The notes under the pieces: model-generated
Database searches by the model: none
The model's input: only the letters and a program-made list of their open reading frames with translations
What the model was told of the DNA's origin: nothing
Source of the DNA: Leifsonia sp. ku-ls
GTDB taxonomy: Bacteria > Actinomycetota > Actinomycetes > Actinomycetales > Microbacteriaceae
DNA length: 64,000 nt
Direction of reading: 5' to 3'
NCBI GenBank assembly: GCA_003367665.1
Contig: QKXI01000009.1
Span: 62,100-126,099 of the forward strand
In this document: in pieces, positions 59,029 to 64,000 of the stretch
How the letters are laid out: each line of letters opens with the position of its first letter
Position numbering within the stretch: position 1 is the first letter of the stretch
Position numbers and translations under genes: made by a program

Positions 59029-60174
59029 ATGACACACGGCTTCGCCACGCGCGCCATCCACGAGGGTCAGGAGTTCGACCCCACCACCGGCGCGATCATC
59101 CCGCCGATCTACCAGACTTCGACCTTCGTGCAGGACGGCATCGGCGGGCTGCGCAACGGCTACGAGTACGGCCGCTCGGGCAACCCGACGCGCACCTCGC
59201 TCGAGACGCTGCTCGCCTCGCTGGAGGGCGGCGTGCGCGCGCTGTCCTTCGCCTCCGGCCTCGCGGCGGAGGACGCGCTGCTCCGTGCAGCACTCCGGCC
59301 GCGCGACCACGTCGTGCTCGGCAACGACGCGTACGGCGGCACGCACCGGCTGATCGAGCGCATCCACGGTGACTGGGGCATCCGCAACACCACCGTCGAC
59401 CTGGCCGACCTCGACGCGGTGCGCGGGGCGCTCGGCGCCGAGGGCACCCGGATGCTGTGGATCGAGACGCCGAGCAACCCGCTGATGAAGATCAGCGACA
59501 TCGCCGCCCTGGTCGAGCTCGGCCACGCGGTCGGCGCGGTCGTCGTCGTCGACAACACGTTCGCGTCTCCGGCGCTGCAGCAGCCGCTGTCGTTCGGCGC
59601 CGACGTCGTCGTGCACTCGACCACCAAGTATCTCGGCGGGCACTCCGACGTCATCGGCGGCGCGCTCGTGTTCGCCGACGAGGAGCTGGCGGAGAAGGCG
59701 CAGTTCCTCCAGTTCGCGGCGGGCGCGGTGTCGTCGCCGATGGACGCGTGGCTCACCGTGCGCGGCATCAAGACGCTGCAGGTGCGCCTGCGGCAGCACA
59801 GCGCCAACGCGCAGGCGATCGCGGAGGCTCTGGTCGGTCGGCCCGGCGTCGAGCGCGTGTACTACCCCGGCCTCCCGGACCACCCCGGCCACGAGCTGGC
59901 CGCGCGTCAGATGAGCGGTTTCGGCGGCATGCTGTCCGTCGCGCTCTCCGGGGGAGCGGAGGCCGCCCGCCGGTTCGCCGAGTCGACCCGGGTCTTCCAA
60001 CTGGCGGAGTCGCTGGGCGGCGTGGAGTCGCTCATCGGCTACCCGAGCGAGATGACGCACGCCTCCGTCCGCGGCACCGCGCTGGAGGTCCCGGAGAACA
60101 TCGTGCGCCTGTCCGTCGGGATCGAGGACGTGGACGACCTGCTGGAGGACGTGGAGCAGGCGCTGCGTCGGTAG
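59029..60174 (+). CDS. metB: Cystathionine gamma-synthase/gamma-lyase
   Basis: The 381-residue Cys/Met-metabolism PLP enzyme has YEYGRSGNPTRTSLE, FASGLAAED, DNTFASPALQQP and the PLP-Lys motif VHSTTKYLGGHSD. Coupled to cystathionine beta-synthase, it most likely acts as gamma-lyase to release cysteine (reverse transsulfuration), although sequence alone does not separate synthase from lyase. Confidence 0.93.
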   Translation: MTHGFATRAIHEGQEFDPTTGAIIPPIYQTSTFVQDGIGGLRNGYEYGRSGNPTRTSLETLLASLEGGVRALSFASGLAAEDALLRAALRPRDHVVLGNDAYGGTHRLIERIHGDWGIRNTTVDLADLDAVRGALGAEGTRMLWIETPSNPLMKISDIAALVELGHAVGAVVVVDNTFASPALQQPLSFGADVVVHSTTKYLGGHSDVIGGALVFADEELAEKAQFLQFAAGAVSSPMDAWLTVRGIKTLQVRLRQHSANAQAIAEALVGRPGVERVYYPGLPDHPGHELAARQMSGFGGMLSVALSGGAEAARRFAESTRVFQLAESLGGVESLIGYPSEMTHASVRGTALEVPENIVRLSVGIEDVDDLLEDVEQALRR

Positions 60175-60194
60175 TGCCCGCTAGCCTCGGGCGC

Positions 60195-60614
60195 ATGGAC
60201 CAACGCATCAGCCTGATCACGCTCGGAGTCGCCGACCTGGCCCGCTCCCGCACGTTCTACGAGGAGGGCCTCGGCTGGCGGCCGGCCGACGCGCCGGAGG
60301 GCGTGGTGTTCTACCAGCTGCCCGGGATGGCGTTCGCGCTGTTCGGCCGCGACGACCTCGCGGACGACGCACGGACGCCGATCGACGGCACGTTCAGCGG
60401 CGTCACCCTGGCCTGCAATCAGCGGTCGGAGGCCGACGTCGACCGCGTGCTCGCCGAGGCGGAGGCCGCGGGTGCGCGCATCCGGAAGCCGGCGGAGCGG
60501 GTGTTCTGGGGCGGCTACTCCGGCTACTTCGCCGACCCGGACGGGCACGTCTGGGAGGTCGCGTTCAACCCGGGCTGGCCGCTCGCGGCCGACGGGACGC
60601 TCACGCTCGGCTGA
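60195..60614 (+). CDS. VOC/glyoxalase-fold protein
   Basis: The 139-residue protein has a glyoxalase-family pattern: ISLITLGVADLARSRTFYEEGLGW, then YFADPDGHVWEVAFNPGW with the terminal metal-ligand Glu. It may be a dioxygenase, resistance-like or lyase member. TAGCCT ends 7 nt before the ATG, so it is probably leaderless. It overlaps the convergent HEAT-protein gene by 14 bp. Confidence 0.85.
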   Translation: MDQRISLITLGVADLARSRTFYEEGLGWRPADAPEGVVFYQLPGMAFALFGRDDLADDARTPIDGTFSGVTLACNQRSEADVDRVLAEAEAAGARIRKPAERVFWGGYSGYFADPDGHVWEVAFNPGWPLAADGTLTLG

Positions 60615-61401
60615 GCGCGTCGCGTGCGACGGCGAGCCGATCGGCGAAGGGCGCGAGCCGCGACTTTGTGAGGTTCTCGCGCGCGATCCAGCGGGCGTCG
60701 GGGTCGGTGGAGGTGGCGAGCCGCTCCAGGAGCGGCAGCCCGGCCGCGGGGTCGGCGGCGGCTACCACGCTGACGGCGTAGCCGAGCGCCTGCCGCAGCA
60801 CGCGGGTGTCGGTCGCCCGTCGGTCGGCGGCGGGCACGGCGAGCAGCAGGTCGGCGGCCTGCTCGACCACGTGGACGGCCGAGCGGGCGAGGCCGGGGTC
60901 GCGCAGCAGCGGCGGCTCGGCGACCGCCGCGGCCGCCGCTCGCGCCGGGAGGGGGCCGGCGGTGAGCCAGGTGCGGATCAGGCGCAGGCCGCGCTCGGGG
61001 TCCGCGGCCAGCACGCGCTGCATGCCCGTCGCGGCGAGCTCCCGCACGCGCCAGCGCCGGTCGGGGGTCGCCTCGGTCAGCAGGGCGGCCGCGCTCGCGT
61101 CGGGCTCGACCGACAGCAGGGCTCCGGCGGAGAGGGCCGCGACGGCGGCGAGGTACTCGCGGCGGGCGTCCTCCTCCCCGGGGTCGTCCCGCAGCCAGTG
61201 CTCCAGCACCCGCAGCGCATCGGCACGTCGGTCGGCGGCCGTCGAGGCGGCGCAGTCGGCGACGCGGTGCGCCAGCTCGAGGTTCGCGCGCGGGCCGGGG
61301 AGGTGGCTGTCGCTTGCGAGCCGCTGCTCCAGCGCCGCCGCGCGGCCGTCGAGCGCGTCGAGCCACAGCGCGGTCAGTTCGCTGTCGGCGGTCCTGGCCA
61401 T
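60601..61401 (-). CDS. HEAT-like helical-repeat protein
   Basis: The 266-residue all-alpha protein is rich in Ala, Leu and Arg. It has helix-pair spacing as in HEAT repeats or DNA-alkylation-repair-like proteins, e.g. WRVRELAATGMQRVLAADPERGLRLI and DARWIARENLTKSRL. TACACT ends 7 nt before the ATG. The function is not known. Such proteins often act as protein-protein scaffolds. Confidence 0.75.
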   Translation of the reverse strand: MARTADSELTALWLDALDGRAAALEQRLASDSHLPGPRANLELAHRVADCAASTAADRRADALRVLEHWLRDDPGEEDARREYLAAVAALSAGALLSVEPDASAAALLTEATPDRRWRVRELAATGMQRVLAADPERGLRLIRTWLTAGPLPARAAAAAVAEPPLLRDPGLARSAVHVVEQAADLLLAVPAADRRATDTRVLRQALGYAVSVVAAADPAAGLPLLERLATSTDPDARWIARENLTKSRLAPFADRLAVARDALSRA

Positions 61402-61423
61402 GCTCGGGAGTGTAGCGCCGGGG

Positions 61424-61693
61424 TCAGGCCCCGCTCGATCCCCCGTCGACCGGGAACACGCGGGTGCCGCGCTCGAAGAACCGCGGAGTGGCGCTGTCCG
61501 TGCAGATCAGGCCGGCCCGGTGGAGCGAGCGCAGGCCAGCGAAGAGACCGGGGAGCCGCATCCCGTGCAGCTCGTCCATCGAGATGCCGGGGCGGGAGGC
61601 GATCAGCCGCAGCAGCTGCGCGCGCGACTCGGCCCCGCCCCGCTCGGTGAGGAGCACGGCGTCGAACGGGATGCGGGTGGTCGTGTCCCACAT
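61424..61693 (-). CDS. Small winged-helix-like protein, unknown
   Basis: The 89-residue protein has a helix-turn-helix-like stretch: SRAQLLRLIASRPGISMDELHGMRLPGLFAGLRSLHRAGLI. This resembles a winged-helix reader, perhaps a DNA-binding domain. SD GAGGAG is present. It is divergent from the YbdK-type gene and might be its regulator, which is inference only. Confidence 0.65.
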   Translation of the reverse strand: MWDTTTRIPFDAVLLTERGGAESRAQLLRLIASRPGISMDELHGMRLPGLFAGLRSLHRAGLICTDSATPRFFERGTRVFPVDGGSSGA

Positions 61694-61822
61694 GGCTGGC
61701 TCCTCGGCGGCTGCGGTCGGGCGGCGGATCATTGCGTCGTCTTGATAGTTATAGGCGGTAGGAGTCCGTCTACCCAAGTGCACGAACACGATATGACCGG
61801 AAATGTACCCCAGCCCGCAAGA

Positions 61823-61882
61823 AATCCGCTTTGCGCTGTACCCCGGACCGTCTCCCACCGGGGCCGTCGTACACAGCGGATT
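61823..61882 (+). other. Structured leader-like element before ybdK
   Basis: Nested pairs AATCC/GGATT (61823-27, 61878-82), GCTGT/ACAGC (61835-39, 61873-77) and CCCCGG/CCGGGG (61841-46, 61858-63) can form one long bulged hairpin. It lies 52 bp before the GTG of the ligase gene in AT-richer DNA. TGTACCCC is repeated at 61804 and 61838. It could be an RNA leader or an operator. Confidence 0.35.
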
Positions 61883-61933
61883 CACGAAGTAAAGGGTATT
61901 TACGGCGCGCCGCGGGCCCCCGATAGTGGAGGG

Positions 61934-63046
61934 GTGAGGACTTTCGGGGTGGAGGAGGAACTCCTTCTGGTCGACGCGCGCGGGCTGGCGACGCCGATCG
62001 CTCCCGCGCTCCTCGCCGACGCGCCCCCGGTCGTCGACGGCCCGATGGTCAGCGCCGAGTTCAACCAGGAGATGATCGAGACGCAGACGCGTCCGGTGCT
62101 CACCACGGGCGACCTCCTGCTCGACATCGTCGGCGGTCGTGAGCTGGCCGACTCCCTCGCGCAGCGGCACGGCGCCCGGGCCATCGCGGTCGCGATGTCG
62201 CCGATGCGGATGCGTCCGCACGTCACCGACGACCCCCGCTACGCCAAGATGATCGAGCGTTACGGGCTGACGGCGCGCGGGACGCTGGTGTGCGGGTTCC
62301 ACGTGCACGTCGGCATCGACTCGCGCGAGGAGGGGGTGGCGGTGCTCGACCGCATCCGCACCTGGCTCCCGACCCTGCTCGCCCTCAGCGCCAACTCGCC
62401 CTTCTTCGGCGGCGCCGACACCGGGCACGCCAGCTACCGCTTCGCGGCGTGGCACCAGTGGCAGAGCGCCGGGCCGACCGACGTCTTCGGATCGGTGGAG
62501 GCGTACGACCGGTTCGAGCGCTTCCTCGTCGACACCGGCGTCATCCTCGACTCCGGCATGCTCTATCTCGACGCGCGCGTGTCGCACAAGGTGCCCACCG
62601 TCGAGATCCGCGTCGCCGACGTCTGTCTCGACGCGCGCGACGCCGCCGTGATCGCGGCCCTCGTGCGTGCGCTGGTCGACACGGCGGTCGCCGAGTGGCG
62701 CGCGGGCATCCCGCCGGCGGCGGTGCCGTCGGCGGCGCTCCGGCTCGCGGAGTGGCAGGCGGCCCTCACGGGCGTGACCGGCTCGTTGCCGCATCCCGTC
62801 ACCTGGCGCGAGGTCTCGGCGGTGGAGGCGGTGGAGGCGCTGCTCGCCCACACCGCAGGCGCGCTGGAGGCGAACGGCGACCTGGCACTGGTCCGCCGGG
62901 GCGTCGCCCGTATCCACGCGGTCGGCGGCGGCGCCGGCCGGCAACGGGCGGCGTTCGCCCGCCGCGGGCGGATGCGCGACGTCGTCGCGCTGGCCGTCAC
63001 CGCGACGCACGAGCAGTCGGAAGACGACGACCTGGTCGTCGCATGA
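61934..63046 (+). CDS. YbdK-type carboxylate-amine ligase (glutamate-cysteine ligase 2 family)
   Basis: The 370-residue ATP-dependent ligase has the GCS2 signature: FGVEEELLLVD at the start, FNQEMIETQTRPV, GFHVHVGIDSREEGVAVLDRI and HKVPTVEIRVADV. Members have weak gamma-glutamylcysteine synthetase activity, and the true substrate is often unknown. GTG at 61934 follows GATAGT by 6 nt. The location near cysteine-forming genes is suggestive of thiol metabolism. Confidence 0.88.
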   Translation: MRTFGVEEELLLVDARGLATPIAPALLADAPPVVDGPMVSAEFNQEMIETQTRPVLTTGDLLLDIVGGRELADSLAQRHGARAIAVAMSPMRMRPHVTDDPRYAKMIERYGLTARGTLVCGFHVHVGIDSREEGVAVLDRIRTWLPTLLALSANSPFFGGADTGHASYRFAAWHQWQSAGPTDVFGSVEAYDRFERFLVDTGVILDSGMLYLDARVSHKVPTVEIRVADVCLDARDAAVIAALVRALVDTAVAEWRAGIPPAAVPSAALRLAEWQAALTGVTGSLPHPVTWREVSAVEAVEALLAHTAGALEANGDLALVRRGVARIHAVGGGAGRQRAAFARRGRMRDVVALAVTATHEQSEDDDLVVA

Positions 63047-63098
63047 CACTCGCGTTCGCCGCGGGTCATCCGGCCTTCCGTGCGGCGATGATCGCGCC

Positions 63099-63110
63099 TA
63101 TTCTGCGGTC
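63099..63110 (+). promoter_or_regulatory. -10 element, leaderless promoter
   Basis: TATTCT at 63099-63104 ends 6 nt before the ATG at 63111; no SD is present. Confidence 0.5.
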
Positions 63111-63380
63111 ATGACGGAGAAGGAGCTCGCCCACCAGCACGCCGTCTACACCTACGGCTCGCTGCCGCTGACGCTCATGTACAGCCCGACCGCGACCGCG
63201 GCCTGGGAGGTGTACTACGGCGGCGAGTACCTCGGCCTGATCGAGGAGCTCCACGGCACGGGCAAGCTGTGGCCCGGCTTCGTCGCCCGCCTGCCCGGCG
63301 AGGAGGAGACCGGCGAGGGCATCCCCGCGCAGGACTGGCGCGTCGCCGTCGAGCTGCTCGCGGCACACGCCGGACTCTGA
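63111..63380 (+). CDS. Hypothetical small protein, 89 residues
   Basis: The small soluble protein is rich in aromatic and acidic residues (YTYGSLPLTLMYSPTATAAWEVYYGGEYLGLIEEL). It has no signal or membrane helix. No family is recognised. It is probably leaderless (TATTCT 6 nt upstream). It is convergent with another small unknown gene. Confidence 0.65.
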   Translation: MTEKELAHQHAVYTYGSLPLTLMYSPTATAAWEVYYGGEYLGLIEELHGTGKLWPGFVARLPGEEETGEGIPAQDWRVAVELLAAHAGL

Positions 63381-63396
63381 GCGGGTGCCGCTCCGA

Positions 63397-63603
63397 TCAG
63401 AACGCGAACTGGGACCACTCGGCGCGCTCAAGCGAGACCTTCTCGCCGTGCGAGTCGACGATCCAGTGATCCGGCGTGCAGCCGAGGTAGGTGCAGAGCA
63501 GGGTCTGGCTCGTCCAGCCGTCCGCCGAATGGACCCAGCGGACGAGGTGGAGATCCTGCCCAGGCTTCGGGATGTTCCCGATGGATGGTTCGAACGTGGT
63601 CAT
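63397..63603 (-). CDS. Hypothetical small protein, 68 residues
   Basis: This small protein contains a CTYLGCTPDHWIVDSHGEKV stretch (two Cys, several Trp/His) and ends SQFAF. A strong SD (GGAGGGG) precedes the ATG, which supports a real gene. No membrane segment is seen and the family is unknown. Confidence 0.65.
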   Translation of the reverse strand: MTTFEPSIGNIPKPGQDLHLVRWVHSADGWTSQTLLCTYLGCTPDHWIVDSHGEKVSLERAEWSQFAF

Positions 63604-63681
63604 GCTGCACCCCTCCCCTTGTGCGGCCTTCCAAGACGACCCTATCGGGGTACAGGACCGGGGGACAAGGCCCCCGGGCGC

Positions 63682-63843
63682 TCAGTTGCCGCTGTCGTCC
63701 TCCAGCGGGTCGTACTCGTCGTGGACGGGCTCGACGAAGCCGTCCGCGTCGTACGGGCCTTCGTCTCCGCCCTCGGCGATCGCGTCGACGTCGATCGGCT
63801 CGCCCGACGGCGTCTCCGGCCAGTTCTCCTTCGCGTCGGTCAT
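63682..63843 (-). CDS. Small acidic protein, 53 residues
   Basis: The 53-residue product (start MTDAKENWPETPSGEPIDVD, end DPLEDDSGN) has about 19 Asp/Glu and only two basic residues, Lys5 and one His. GGGAGC lies before the ATG. It is predicted to be disordered and very acidic. It is on the same strand as its 68-residue neighbour. No family is recognised. Confidence 0.6.
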   Translation of the reverse strand: MTDAKENWPETPSGEPIDVDAIAEGGDEGPYDADGFVEPVHDEYDPLEDDSGN

Positions 63844-63927
63844 GTCCGCTCCCTTCCTGGATGCGCTGACTCGTGGAGTCTCTGCCCGCGATGGTAGACG
63901 GGCGCCGCTCCGCCGGAAAGCCCCGCC

Positions 63928-64000
63928 TCACTCGCCGGGCTCGCGGCCGGTGAGCCGCACCTCCTCCACGTCGAGGTGGCGCTGGACGTCCCGCAGCACG
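63928..64000 (-). CDS. 3' end of a CDS cut by the window
   Basis: A frame open from the window edge to a stop at 63928-63930 encodes about 23 C-terminal residues (VLRDVQRHLDVEEVRLTGRE...). High third-position GC and the gap to the next gene support a real gene end. Too little is visible to name it. Confidence 0.5.
   Translation of the reverse strand, partial: VLRDVQRHLDVEEVRLTGREPGE

Overview
The window is about 70 percent GC, almost fully coding, and carries a tRNA-Trp(CCA)-secE-nusG-rplK-rplA block, an actinobacterial rplJ leader, DtxR/MntR and ECF41 systems, and many TANNNT promoters placed just upstream of the start codon. This fits a Gram-positive actinobacterium of the Microbacteriaceae (Leifsonia-like). 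The genus is inferred from gene content and codon style, not from a search. No phage, IS element or CRISPR array was seen.

Layout. 1-1311: RecQ helicase, cut by the window edge. 1404-5368: a PspC envelope-stress module (PspC protein, small membrane protein, PspC-type histidine kinase and LuxR regulator). 5379-8229: promoter, tRNA-Trp, secE, nusG, rplK, rplA and terminator. 8267-14849: a DUF11-like fragment, a membrane protein, a secreted sedolisin, GNAT, an oxidoreductase, a DUF998 protein and a YqaJ nuclease. 14885-23290: a divergent ROK-controlled sugar cluster with four Gfo/Idh/MocA dehydrogenases, two TIM-barrel isomerase/epimerases and one ThuA protein. 23303-33478: single enzymes and regulators, including a frameshifted quinone reductase gene, an ECF sigma factor and a pentapeptide/C39 pair. 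33540-41275: a MacB-type ABC system, an ECF41 oxidoreductase-sigma operon, and a two-component system with a hydrolase. 41296-42614: the rplJ-rplL operon with its attenuating leader. 42722-47552: a small ORF, a secreted HExxHxxGxxD metalloprotease-like protein with two 155-residue repeats, a methyltransferase and a MarR-MFS efflux unit. 47677-52363: a LacI-controlled sugar ABC importer with tandem operators. 52461-57573: an ABC exporter, a SnoaL protein, an Nramp manganese transporter with a DtxR-type box, a NYN-domain protein and MntR. 57639-64000: reverse transsulfuration genes, a HEAT protein, a YbdK-type ligase and small unknown proteins.

How it fits together. Regulators sit beside their likely targets: ROK with the sugar cluster, LacI with the importer, MntR with the Mn transporter, MarR with MFS, HxlR with an oxidoreductase, WYL with a VOC protein, and ECF41 with its own oxidoreductase. 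Two themes stand out. About 20 transcription units appear leaderless, with a -10 hexamer ending 6-7 nt before the ATG/GTG. The L11/L1 and L10/L7-L12 operons are separated by 33 kb of accessory genes.
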